A stretch of DNA of 64,000 nucleotides, from NCBI GenBank assembly GCA_013822685.1, contig PNKV01000001.1, positions 310,001 through 374,000 of the forward strand, in the 5' to 3' direction. The notes under the pieces are model-generated. The model saw nothing but the letters and a program-made list of their open reading frames with translations, did no database searches and had not been told where the DNA came from. Position numbers and translations under genes: made by a program. Below, piece by piece: positions 50,482 through 58,874 of the stretch; positions within the stretch are counted from its first letter, which is position 1, and the number at the start of each line of letters is the position of its first letter. The stretch comes from Leptothrix sp. (in: b-proteobacteria). Its GTDB lineage: Bacteria > Pseudomonadota > Gammaproteobacteria > Burkholderiales > Burkholderiaceae_C.

Positions 50482-52124
50482 TGGGCGCGCCCGAGCATCT
50501 GCTGGTGGCGCCCGTGCTGCTGCCGCTGGCCACGGCGGCGGTGATGCTGCTGCTGGGCGATAACCGGCAACGCCTGAGGGCAGGCATCAGCGTCCTGTCG
50601 ACGGCCTTTGGGCTGGCCATCGCCGTGAGCCTCTTGCTCGGCCTGGCCCACCGCGAGGCGCCCGCAGCCTTCGGCATCTACCTGCCCGGCAACTGGCCCG
50701 TGCCTTTCGGCATCGTGCTTGTAGCCGACCGGCTGTCGGCGCTGATGGTGGTGCTGACGGGCTGCGTTGGACTGGCCTCGCTGCTGTACGCGCTGGCGCG
50801 CTGGCAACACGCCGGCGTGTATTTCCATGTGCTGTTCCAGCTGCAGCTGATGGGGTTGTATGGCGCGTTCCTGACGGCCGACCTGTTCAACCTTTTCGTC
50901 TTCTTCGAGGTGCTGCTGGCGGCAAGCTACGGTTTGCTGCTGCACGGCGGGGGCGAGGCACGGGTGCGCGCCGGTCTGCACTACATCGCCATCAATCTGG
51001 TTGCCTCGCTGCTGTTCCTGGTGGGCGTGGCTGTTTTGTATGGGGTCACCGGCACCTTGAACATCGCCGACATCGCGCAAAAGCTGCCGGCCGTGCCGGT
51101 CAGCGACCGGGGGTTGCTGCACGCGGGGGCGGCCATCCTGGCCATTGCCTTTCTGGCCAAGGCCGGTCTGTGGCCGCTGAACTTCTGGCTGCCACCGGCC
51201 TATGCCGCAGCCAGCGCTCCGGCCGCGGCGATGTTCGCCATCCTGACCAAGGTCGGCGTGTACGCCGTGCTGCGGTTGTGGACCTTGTGCTTTCCTGCCG
51301 ATGCAGGCGCCTCGGCGGGCTTCGGCGGCGATGTGTTGGTGTGGGGCGGCATCGCCACCCTGGTCTACGGGTCGGTGGGCATGTTGGCCTCGCAACGGCT
51401 GGCAAGGCTGGCGGGCCATGCCGTGATCGCGTCCTCGGGCACGCTGATCGCCGCGATCGGATTCGACGCGCCGGCGCTGAGCGGCGGCGCGCTGTTCTAC
51501 CTGGCCAGTTCTACCCTGGCCGGCTGTGCGCTGTTTCTGCTGGTGGAACTGCTGGAGCGGTCACGCGAGGTCGAAGTGGGCCCTCAGCAACTCGACGATG
51601 GCAACGATGCCCTGCCGGCCTTCCTGGACGCCGAAGCGCACGCCAGCACCAACCTCGACGATGACGAGAAGGCGCTGATCGGCCGCGCAATCCCCGCGGC
51701 ACTGGCCTTCCTGGGCGTAGCCTTCACCGTTTGCGCGTTGGTGACGTCGGGTCTGCCGCCACTGTCTGGCTTCGTCGCCAAGCTGGCCATGCTCACGGCG
51801 CTGCTCGATCAACCCACACCGGCCGCCTGGACGCTGTTCGCGCTGTTGATCCTGTCAGGCTTGTTCGGTGCCATCGCCTTGATGCGGGTGGGCATGCGCC
51901 ATTTCTGGACGGCCAACGACCGCCCCGCGCCGCGCCTGCGCGTGATCGAGACACTGCCCATTGCGGGCCTGCTGGCTGCTTCGGTGGCGTTGGTGCTGCA
52001 GGCCGAAGCCGTGCTTGGGTACACCCGCACCGCGGCCAATTCTCTGCACGCACCGCGGCTGTACATCGATGCGGTGATGGGTGCCCGGCCCAAGGTGCCG
52101 CACGGCACGGAGGCCACGCCATGA
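50478..52124 (+). CDS. mrpD: Mrp antiporter subunit D
   Basis: A 548-residue NuoM/N-like antiporter subunit with about 14 membrane helices. The conserved Glu lies in FVFFEVLLAASYGLL and the Lys in LAKAGLWPLNFWLPPAYA, both needed in proton-translocating homologues. The acidic insertion LDDGNDALPAFLDAEAHAST followed by NLDDDEKA (about 373-398) is cytoplasmic or periplasmic and larger than usual. Starts and stops overlap the neighbours (ATGA at both ends). Confidence 0.93.
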   Translation: MMGAPEHLLVAPVLLPLATAAVMLLLGDNRQRLRAGISVLSTAFGLAIAVSLLLGLAHREAPAAFGIYLPGNWPVPFGIVLVADRLSALMVVLTGCVGLASLLYALARWQHAGVYFHVLFQLQLMGLYGAFLTADLFNLFVFFEVLLAASYGLLLHGGGEARVRAGLHYIAINLVASLLFLVGVAVLYGVTGTLNIADIAQKLPAVPVSDRGLLHAGAAILAIAFLAKAGLWPLNFWLPPAYAAASAPAAAMFAILTKVGVYAVLRLWTLCFPADAGASAGFGGDVLVWGGIATLVYGSVGMLASQRLARLAGHAVIASSGTLIAAIGFDAPALSGGALFYLASSTLAGCALFLLVELLERSREVEVGPQQLDDGNDALPAFLDAEAHASTNLDDDEKALIGRAIPAALAFLGVAFTVCALVTSGLPPLSGFVAKLAMLTALLDQPTPAAWTLFALLILSGLFGAIALMRVGMRHFWTANDRPAPRLRVIETLPIAGLLAASVALVLQAEAVLGYTRTAANSLHAPRLYIDAVMGARPKVPHGTEATP

Positions 52125-52609
52125 AGCGCTTGTTGCCATCGCCATGGCTCTCACTGGGCCTGCTGGGGGGCTGGCTGCTGCTGAACCGCAGCCTCGGTAT
52201 CGGCCAGGTGTTGATGGGTGTTGGTGTGGCGGTGGTGATGCCACTGCTGATCGCGCCTTTGCGGCCACGGCCTGGGCCTCTGCGGCACTGGTGGGTGCTG
52301 CTGCGCCTGATCCTGCGGGTTGGCCGCGATGTGCTGTGGTCGGCGGTTCAGGTGGCCACCGGGGTGTGGCGCGCGCAGGCCCAGCCGCCGCGTGGCGCTT
52401 TCGTCGTCATTCCCCTTGATGTGCGCGACGTGCACGCCTTGGCGGCCCTGGCGATGATCACGGCCGTCGTGCCGGGCACCGTCTGGTCTGAACTCGCGCC
52501 CGACCGCAGCGCCCTGCTCCTGCATGTTTTCGACCTGGACGACGAGGTCGCTTTCATACAGCACTTCAAGAGCAGGTACGAACAGCCGCTGAAGGAGATT
52601 TTCGAATGA
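52121..52609 (+). CDS. mrpE: Mrp antiporter subunit E
   Basis: A 162-residue membrane protein. PSPWLSLGLLGGWLLLNRSL near the start and the block ALAAMITAVVPGT-like LAMITAVVPGTVWSEL, then HVFDLDD, are typical of MrpE. It has two N-terminal membrane helices and a soluble C-terminal part. The start ATG at 52121 overlaps the mrpD stop, and the stop overlaps the mrpF start. Confidence 0.9.
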   Translation: MKRLLPSPWLSLGLLGGWLLLNRSLGIGQVLMGVGVAVVMPLLIAPLRPRPGPLRHWWVLLRLILRVGRDVLWSAVQVATGVWRAQAQPPRGAFVVIPLDVRDVHALAALAMITAVVPGTVWSELAPDRSALLLHVFDLDDEVAFIQHFKSRYEQPLKEIFE

Positions 52610-52881
52610 GTGACCTGCTGTCGGTGGCGATCAACGCCACGCTGATCCTGTACACCATCGCCATGGGCATCGGCGCGGCGCGCCTGTTCCGAGGGCCAAG
52701 CGCGCAGGACCGTGTGCTCGCCATGGATTTCATCTACGTGGTGGGCATGCTGGTAATGCTGGTGCTGGCCATCCGCTACGACAGCGAGATGTACTTCGAA
52801 GGCGCCTTGCTGATGGTGCTGTTCGGTTTCGTCGGATCCTTGGCCATGGCCAAGTTCCTGCTGCGCGGCGAGGCGATTTGA
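52606..52881 (+). CDS. mrpF: Mrp antiporter subunit F
   Basis: A 91-residue protein with three membrane helices. LFRGPSAQDRVLAMDFIYVV (about 25-44) is the MrpF signature containing the conserved Asp residues. AAGGAG precedes the ATG at good spacing. It is part of the mrpACDEFG set. Confidence 0.92.
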   Translation: MSDLLSVAINATLILYTIAMGIGAARLFRGPSAQDRVLAMDFIYVVGMLVMLVLAIRYDSEMYFEGALLMVLFGFVGSLAMAKFLLRGEAI

Positions 52882-52883
52882 CC

Positions 52884-53219
52884 ATGCCGCCCCTCGCCGA
52901 GATCCTGGTGGCAGCGCTGCTGTTGAGCAGCGGCGCCGTGGTGCTGATCGCAGCGCTGGGCCTCTGGCGCTTGCAGGATTTTTTCCTGCGCATGCACGCG
53001 CCCGCGCTCGCATCCACACTGGGGGCCTGGATCGTTGCCTTCGCCTCCATCGTGCATTTCAGCTCGCATGGCGAAGGTCTGAACCTGCAAGCCTGGCTGA
53101 TCATCATCGTGCTGTCGATCACCGCCCCGGTCACGACCATCGTGCTCGCGCGCGCCGCGCTTTTCCGCCGCCGACAAGCCGGTGATCCCGTGCCAGAGCC
53201 GCTGCAGCGCCGCGACTGA
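52884..53219 (+). CDS. mrpG: Mrp antiporter subunit G
   Basis: A 111-residue protein with three membrane helices; GLWRLQDFFLRMHAPALAST (about 31-50) is the MrpG family signature. The ATG at 52884 is preferred over an in-frame TTG at 52878. It ends the operon, and the convergent monooxygenase gene ends 43 bases further. No clear terminator is seen between them. Confidence 0.92.
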   Translation: MPPLAEILVAALLLSSGAVVLIAALGLWRLQDFFLRMHAPALASTLGAWIVAFASIVHFSSHGEGLNLQAWLIIIVLSITAPVTTIVLARAALFRRRQAGDPVPEPLQRRD

Positions 53220-53262
53220 CAACGGTCACAGCAGGCCGGTCAAGCCCGAGCGCTGCTGGACG

Positions 53263-54753
53263 TCAAGCCGCCTTGCGCGGCGCCGTCGGTGTCGCCCCAG
53301 CCACATACGGCTTGCGGAAAGCCATCACGCCATCTTCAAGGTCACCGTTGTGCAGCTGTTCCGTGTCCAGCTTGTAGTTCTGGTAGAGCTTCCACGGTGC
53401 GCGGTCGGCGCCCTTGGGCAGATAGTGCTCCGCACGGGCCACGTAGTTCGAGCTCATGTCCAGCAGCGGGCCGGCCTTGACGTTCGGATCCTTGCGCTCA
53501 GGCACCGCGATGCGCGTGCCCGTCTTGTCCATGTGCTTGAGCAGGCGGCACACGTACTCGGCGATCAGGTCGGCCTTCAGTGTCCACGAGGCGTTGGTGT
53601 AGCCAAAGGTGTTGGACAGGTTGGGGATGTCGCTGAACATCAGGCCCTTGTACGAGATGTGCTGGTTCATCTCGATGGCCTTGCCATCCACGCTCATCTG
53701 CATGCCGCCAAACAAGCGCATGTTCAGGCCCGTGGCGGTGACGATGATGTCGGCCTCCAGCGTCTGGCCTGACTTGAGCAGGATGCCCTTGTCAACGAAG
53801 CGATCAATGTGGTCGGTGACCACCGAGGCCTTGCCCCTGCGCAGCACCTTGAACATGTCGCCATTGGGCACGGCGCACAGGCGCTGATCCCACGGGTTGT
53901 AAGGCGGCGTGAAGTGCTTCATGTCGAAGTTCGGGCCCACCTGCGCCTTCACTTGCTTGAGCAGCAGCTTGCGCATGAAGTTGGGGTACTTCTTTGACAG
54001 CTTGAAGATCGATTGGGTGATGAAGTTGTTGCGCGCCCGGCTCATGCGGTAGACCGTCATCTCGGGCAGGAACTTGAGCAGGAAGCGCACCATCGGGTCG
54101 AACTGCGGCACCGAGATCACGTAGCTTGGCGTGCGCTGCAGCATGGTCACGTGCTTGGCCTTGTCCGTCATCGAGGGGATGAGGGTGATGGCGGTGGCGC
54201 CAGAGCCGATCACGACCACGCGCTTGCCGCTGTAGTCCAGCTTCTCGGGCCAGAACTGCGGGTGGATGATCTGGCCCGTGAAGTCGTCGCGGCCCTTGAA
54301 CTCGGGCGTGAAGCCTTCTTCGTAGTTGTAGTAGCCCGAGCACATCATCAGCCAGCCGCAGCTCATCTGCACGGTCTCGCCCGAGCTCTTTTGCACCGTG
54401 AGCGTCCAGGTGGCAGTGTCACTGCGCCAATCGGCCGAGACCACTTTGTGGCCGCAGCGGATCTTGCCTTCGATGTTGTTCTCACGGGCCGTTTCGCGGA
54501 TGTAGTGGCGGATGCGGTCGCCATCGGCGATGACCTGCGGCTCCGTCCAGGGCTTGAAGTTGTAGCCCAGGGTGTACATGTCCGAATCAGAACGGATGCC
54601 GGGGTAGCGGAACAGGTCCCAGGTGCCACCTGTGGTGTCCCGGCCTTCCAGGATGGCATAGCGCTTGTCGGGGCAATGGGCCTGCAGGTGGCGCGCCGCG
54701 CCAATACCGGACAGGCCGGCACCCACGATCAGGACATCAAAATGTTCAACCAT
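53263..54753 (-). CDS. Flavin-containing monooxygenase, Baeyer-Villiger type
   Basis: A 496-residue single-domain flavoenzyme. The FAD loop is GAGLSG (11-16), FTGQIIHPQFWPE (about 153-165) is the FxGxxxHxxxWP BVMO fingerprint, and VVIGSGATAI is the NADPH loop. It probably inserts oxygen beside a ketone or oxidises a soft heteroatom. Unlike the protein at 35513 it has no hydrolase domain. It is divergent from the hemerythrin gene, with a 127-base shared upstream region. Confidence 0.9.
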   Translation of the reverse strand: MVEHFDVLIVGAGLSGIGAARHLQAHCPDKRYAILEGRDTTGGTWDLFRYPGIRSDSDMYTLGYNFKPWTEPQVIADGDRIRHYIRETARENNIEGKIRCGHKVVSADWRSDTATWTLTVQKSSGETVQMSCGWLMMCSGYYNYEEGFTPEFKGRDDFTGQIIHPQFWPEKLDYSGKRVVVIGSGATAITLIPSMTDKAKHVTMLQRTPSYVISVPQFDPMVRFLLKFLPEMTVYRMSRARNNFITQSIFKLSKKYPNFMRKLLLKQVKAQVGPNFDMKHFTPPYNPWDQRLCAVPNGDMFKVLRRGKASVVTDHIDRFVDKGILLKSGQTLEADIIVTATGLNMRLFGGMQMSVDGKAIEMNQHISYKGLMFSDIPNLSNTFGYTNASWTLKADLIAEYVCRLLKHMDKTGTRIAVPERKDPNVKAGPLLDMSSNYVARAEHYLPKGADRAPWKLYQNYKLDTEQLHNGDLEDGVMAFRKPYVAGATPTAPRKAA

Positions 54754-54880
54754 CGACAGTCTCCGCGGCTCTATGTGAAAACGAATGTGAGCAGTTTACG
54801 ATCTGGCAATGGGTATTGTCAAATGCTAGGAATGCTGATTGCCTCTCCATGGCCATGCTTTCCAACACCCGGAGCCCCCC

Positions 54881-55462
54881 ATGAGCACATTGATGAGCCA
54901 TTTCTCGCCCACGATCACCAACATGATCCGCCTGGACCACACCCATGTGCTGAGCACTTTTCACAAGTACAAGGCCGACACCCCGCCCGACACCAAACAG
55001 GCCCTGGTGAACACCGTGAGCCTGGCCCTGGAGATCCACGCCCAGCTGGAAGAAGAGATCTTCTACCCCGCCCTGCGGGCCGTCACCACCAACGAGGCGG
55101 TGCTGGCCAAGAGCGAGCCCGAGCACAACGAAATGCGCAGCCTGATCGGCCAATTGCGCGACATGAAGCCCACGGCCACGCACTACGACAGCACTTTCAT
55201 GAGCTTGATGCGCCATGTCATCCACCATGTGGCCGACGAGGAAACCGTGCTCTTGCCCGAGGCCGAGGTGTTGCTGGCTGACCAGTTGAGCGAGCTGGGG
55301 GCGCAGATGACCAGGCGCCGGCTGGCTCTGGCAGCCCCTAAGGCGGGCCACATCGCGGCCAACATGGTCCGCGCCATGCCCACCAGCACCATGCTGGTGA
55401 CCGCGGGAGGCCTGGTGGCCGGCGGCTACCTGCTCAAGCGTGCCCTGGAGCGCCGAACCTGA
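54881..55462 (+). CDS. Hemerythrin-domain protein
   Basis: A 193-residue protein with an HHE four-helix fold that usually holds a di-iron centre. Ligand candidates are His in RLDHTHVLSTF, His and Glu in HAQLEEEIFYPAL, His in EPEHNEMRSL and His/Glu in HHVADEETVLLP. The C-terminus MLVTAGGLVAGGYLLKRAL is a single membrane-like helix, so the protein may be tail-anchored. Roles in oxygen, nitric-oxide or iron handling are possible. The ATG at 54881 is the family start; an earlier in-frame codon lacks support. Confidence 0.88.
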   Translation: MSTLMSHFSPTITNMIRLDHTHVLSTFHKYKADTPPDTKQALVNTVSLALEIHAQLEEEIFYPALRAVTTNEAVLAKSEPEHNEMRSLIGQLRDMKPTATHYDSTFMSLMRHVIHHVADEETVLLPEAEVLLADQLSELGAQMTRRRLALAAPKAGHIAANMVRAMPTSTMLVTAGGLVAGGYLLKRALERRT

Positions 55463-55470
55463 GGCCGCCA

Positions 55471-56511
55471 TCACCACTTTGAACGGTGATCCTCGGTCAC
55501 GCCGAGGAGGCCGTCGATCGACCGGGGCACAGCGGCCCTCGACGCCCTGACGGTACCGCTGAAGGTGCCCACCGGTTGCACGTAGTGGCTGGACGCCATC
55601 CAGACATCGCGGTCTTCTTTGCGGGCCCCTTCCGGGGTGAACATCAGGTCGAGCAAACCGTCATCGGTGCTGACCCGCCAGGGCGCCATTGGCCGTTTGG
55701 GATTGAACTCGAAGTGGGCGGCCCCCAGCGGGATCAGCTGCCCATCCAGCCACAGGGCGTTTTCATTCACGCCGAAATAGCCTTGCTGCAGGTTGAAGCC
55801 CACTTCGGCACTGTGCGCGCTGGCCCAACGCCACTCGGTGTCGCGCGCCAGCAAGCCGTTGGAGCTGTCCAGGCAGGCCACGGCATCGGACAGGTCAAAG
55901 CGCCGCCCGCGCACATTCAGCCACCCGCTCACGGGCAGAGCCGGTGACTTTTGCGTGGCGTGGGCCACGCCCCCCTCAACCGGGCCCACCCCCAGTAAAA
56001 AAGGCGCGGCATGGGCCAGAGAAAGGTCAACTTGTACTTTCATGGCGCGCGTGCGCACGCTCAGCTCCAGGATGTCACCGCCCTCGGCCTCGCCGTCTTC
56101 GTCATAGGCGCCATGCTGAAGCCTCAAGCGCGCAAAAGGCCCTTTGAACCAGGCGTGCGCGCCCTGCACCGGTTCGTCAGACACTCGGCCCTGCCAGCCG
56201 GCCAAGCCATCCTGCCGCCAATTGGCCACCATCTCGCCGCGCACCCGGTCAAACGCATACGCGAACGCGGTGCACATCCAGCCCAGATCCACGATGGCCA
56301 CGCCAATGAACACCTCGTCATTGCCGATGCCGACATACTGCCAACGCTTGTGGTGAAGGCGGCGCCACAGCCAGGAGCGCGCATGCGGCCCTTGCAAGGC
56401 TTGCCAATCGATGTAATCAATGCGGCCCGCATAGCGGCCGCACAGCGGCGCGCCATCGGACACGACTTCGGAAGGTACTGGCGGCAACATGGGCAGTGCA
56501 TCTCGCTTCAT
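55471..56511 (-). CDS. DUF2804 domain protein
   Basis: A 346-residue soluble protein with the DUF2804 pattern: KRWQYVGIGNDEVFIGVAIV and LGWMCTAFAYAFDR near the N-terminus, FELSVRTRAMKVQVDLS-like ILELSVRTRAMKVQVDLSLA mid-chain, and PMAPWRVSTDDGLLDLMFTP at the end. No catalytic activity is known for the family. The ATG at 56511 follows a TTG alternative at 56532. It converges with the hemerythrin gene (8-base gap) and is divergent from the rRNA methyltransferase gene. Confidence 0.8.
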   Translation of the reverse strand: MKRDALPMLPPVPSEVVSDGAPLCGRYAGRIDYIDWQALQGPHARSWLWRRLHHKRWQYVGIGNDEVFIGVAIVDLGWMCTAFAYAFDRVRGEMVANWRQDGLAGWQGRVSDEPVQGAHAWFKGPFARLRLQHGAYDEDGEAEGGDILELSVRTRAMKVQVDLSLAHAAPFLLGVGPVEGGVAHATQKSPALPVSGWLNVRGRRFDLSDAVACLDSSNGLLARDTEWRWASAHSAEVGFNLQQGYFGVNENALWLDGQLIPLGAAHFEFNPKRPMAPWRVSTDDGLLDLMFTPEGARKEDRDVWMASSHYVQPVGTFSGTVRASRAAVPRSIDGLLGVTEDHRSKW

Positions 56512-56633
56512 GGTGCGAAGCCTGGACCGCAATGGGTTCCGGGCAACTCAGTGTTTTCCAACATGCGGGTGACAAATCACCGCTTTGGCGGGCGATCCAA
56601 CCAGGCAAGGCGCACTCGCGGGATAATCCCCCC

Positions 56634-57899
56634 ATGCATCCCCAAGCCCTCCTCGACCTCACCGGCGCCCTGCTGCGTGACATTCTCAAGCTCGACGCCC
56701 CGGCTGACACCCTGGTTTCGCTGTTTTTCCGCAAGAACAAAAACCTGGGCCAGCGCGAACGCCACGCCCTGGCCGAGACGGCCTACGCCGTGTTGCGCCA
56801 GAAGCTGCTGTGGCAGCACCTGGCCCAGTCGGGTTTCGGTCCCATGGACCGCCGCCTGACCTTGCTGGCCTGGCAGGGCCAGGATCACGTGTTGAAGCTC
56901 GGCATCAACCCCGACGAAGCCGCCTGGCTGGACCGCATCAAGAAAATTGACCGCACCACCCTGCCGGACAAGCTGCGCCACAACCTGCCTGACTGGCTGG
57001 CCAACCGCCTGCGCGAGCAGCTCAGCCCGGAAGAGTTCTGGGCTTTTGTCGAAACGATGTCCGGTGGCGCGCCGCTGGATTTGCGCGTCAACCCCTTGAA
57101 GTCCAAGCGCGAAGCGGTGCTGGAAGCCTTGACCGCCGCCGAGATCCCCGCCACCGAAACGCCATTTTCGCCTTGGGGCATCCGCATCGAAGGCAAGCCC
57201 GCTCTGCAAAAAATGGATTTGTACACCGGCGGCCATGTCGAGGTGCAAGACGAAGGCAGCCAGTTGCTGGCCTTGATGACGGGCGCCAAGCGCGGCGAGA
57301 TGATCGTTGACTTTTGCGCGGGCGCTGGCGGCAAGACGCTGGCCCTGGGCGCCATGATGCGCAACACCGGCCGGCTGTACGCTTTTGACATCTCCGGCCA
57401 CCGGCTCGAGGCGCTGAAGCCGCGGCTGGCGCGCAGCGGCTTGTCCAATGTGTACCCGACGCAGATCGCGCACGAACGCGATGACCGCATCAAGCGCCTG
57501 ACCGGCAAGATTGACCGCGTGCTGGTGGATGCGCCTTGCACTGGGCTGGGCACCTTGCGGCGCAACCCCGATTTGAAATGGCGCCAAAGCCCCAAGGGCG
57601 TTGAAGAGATGCAGGTCAAGCAAAAGGCCATCTTGCACAGCGCCGCGCGCTTGCTGAAACCGGGCGGCCGCCTGGTTTACGCCACGTGCAGCCTCATGCC
57701 CGGCGAGAACGAAGTCGTGGCCGATGCCTTCACGGCGGAACATCCGGAGTTTGTGCAGCTCGACGCACGGCAGGTGCTGGAGCAAGGTGGGGTTGTGCAG
57801 GCCGAATTGCTGACAACCCCGGCGGGCCACCTCAGGTTGTGGCCCCACCGGCACCACACCGACGGCTTCTTCGCCGTGGCGTGGGAAAAGAAGGCCTGA
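56634..57899 (+). CDS. RsmB-like RNA (cytosine-C5) methyltransferase
   Basis: A 421-residue SAM-dependent enzyme of the NOL1/NOP2/Sun family. VDFCAGAGGKTLALGAMM (about 224-241) is the SAM loop. DAPCTGLGTLRRNPDLKW carries the motif IV cysteine and YATCSLMPGENE the catalytic motif VI cysteine. The N-terminal about 150 residues contain a NusB-like helical region (FRKNKNLGQRERHALAE), which fits RsmB-type 16S rRNA m5C methyltransferases. Other RsmB paralogues exist in such genomes, so no symbol is given. The ATG at 56634 matches the family start; the in-frame extension upstream overlaps the divergent promoter region. Confidence 0.9.
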   Translation: MHPQALLDLTGALLRDILKLDAPADTLVSLFFRKNKNLGQRERHALAETAYAVLRQKLLWQHLAQSGFGPMDRRLTLLAWQGQDHVLKLGINPDEAAWLDRIKKIDRTTLPDKLRHNLPDWLANRLREQLSPEEFWAFVETMSGGAPLDLRVNPLKSKREAVLEALTAAEIPATETPFSPWGIRIEGKPALQKMDLYTGGHVEVQDEGSQLLALMTGAKRGEMIVDFCAGAGGKTLALGAMMRNTGRLYAFDISGHRLEALKPRLARSGLSNVYPTQIAHERDDRIKRLTGKIDRVLVDAPCTGLGTLRRNPDLKWRQSPKGVEEMQVKQKAILHSAARLLKPGGRLVYATCSLMPGENEVVADAFTAEHPEFVQLDARQVLEQGGVVQAELLTTPAGHLRLWPHRHHTDGFFAVAWEKKA

Positions 57900-57918
57900 C
57901 TGACGCCAGGCCCTCAGG

Positions 57919-58728
57919 TCAGAACAGGCTTTCCTTGACGTAGATGACGTCGTTGGCCAGGAGCTTGTCATTCATGCCAGGCTCCAGGATCTGCACAGTG
58001 CCACCAGCATCACGGCGGTGAACCTTGATGCCCTTGGCCGTGCCACGTTGCGTCAGGCCACCGACCGAGGCCAGGGCCTGCAGCAAGGTCATGTCACGTT
58101 CCAGGCGCATGGCACCGCCACGCAGCACTTCACCATAGATGTAGACCATGGGCGCACGGTCGACCCAGATGGCATCGTTGTTCTCCAGCGCGAAATCTTC
58201 GGTGGTGCCCGAGGCGGCAAACACCAAGGGGAAGTCGATTTCCTTGCGGAAAGGCTTGCCATTGCGCTTGCCAGACACCACCACTTTGTCGGAGCCCTGA
58301 ATCGCCACAATCCCGCCGGCCTGGGCCAGCAGATCGCTCAGGCGGTTGGAGCCAGACTCAAGGGGATAACGCCCTGGGCGGTTGACCAAACCCAGCACCG
58401 ACACCTGATTGCTCTTGACCGACGTCAGCAAAATGGAGACTTGAGGCTGCTTGAGGAAGTTGCCGTTCTTCAAGCCATCGGCGATCTTCTTCTCGGCATC
58501 AGACACTGAAAGACCGCCCAGCTTGACCGTGCCCAGCAAAGGATAGGAAATGGTGCCGGCTTCAGAAATGCGGGCGTCCAAGGTCAGGTCCACATTCTGG
58601 AATACTGTGATGCGGAGGATGTCTCCGGGGCCCAAGACGTAGTCCCCTTGCGATTGAGCATGGGCATGACCTGCGGCCATCAAGGTCACCGACAGCAGCC
58701 ATTGAGCGATGAGTCGCATCCACTTCAT
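57919..58728 (-). CDS. Polysaccharide export protein (Wza/EpsE-like)
   Basis: A 269-residue exported protein with a signal peptide (residues 1-24, cleavage near AHA-Q). YVLGPGDILRITVFQNVDLT is the poly-export N-terminal domain, followed by SLBB-like repeats (VLGLVNRPGRYPLESGSNRL and VYIYGEVLRGGAMRLERDMT). It lacks the lipobox Cys of Wza, so anchoring differs. Such proteins form the outer-membrane or periplasmic channel for exopolysaccharide. No other EPS gene is seen next to it, because the gene's downstream side is the rsmB-like gene. Confidence 0.86.
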   Translation of the reverse strand: MKWMRLIAQWLLSVTLMAAGHAHAQSQGDYVLGPGDILRITVFQNVDLTLDARISEAGTISYPLLGTVKLGGLSVSDAEKKIADGLKNGNFLKQPQVSILLTSVKSNQVSVLGLVNRPGRYPLESGSNRLSDLLAQAGGIVAIQGSDKVVVSGKRNGKPFRKEIDFPLVFAASGTTEDFALENNDAIWVDRAPMVYIYGEVLRGGAMRLERDMTLLQALASVGGLTQRGTAKGIKVHRRDAGGTVQILEPGMNDKLLANDVIYVKESLF

Positions 58729-58874
58729 GTTGAAAGATCCTCTGGTCAGATAAATATGTAGGAGCAGGCAACCTGGCTGGCGCCCCGCGGAACGTGTCAA
58801 TGTATCACCTGGCCTGACGCTACTGGGTAACCCCAAGAACGCCCCAAATGGCCTGGCACAACAGCTCTGTAGAG

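Noticed and set aside
56577-57971. Minus-strand open frame of 464 codons over the RNA methyltransferase
   Set aside because: Shadow; the plus strand encodes the clear NOL1/NOP2/Sun enzyme.
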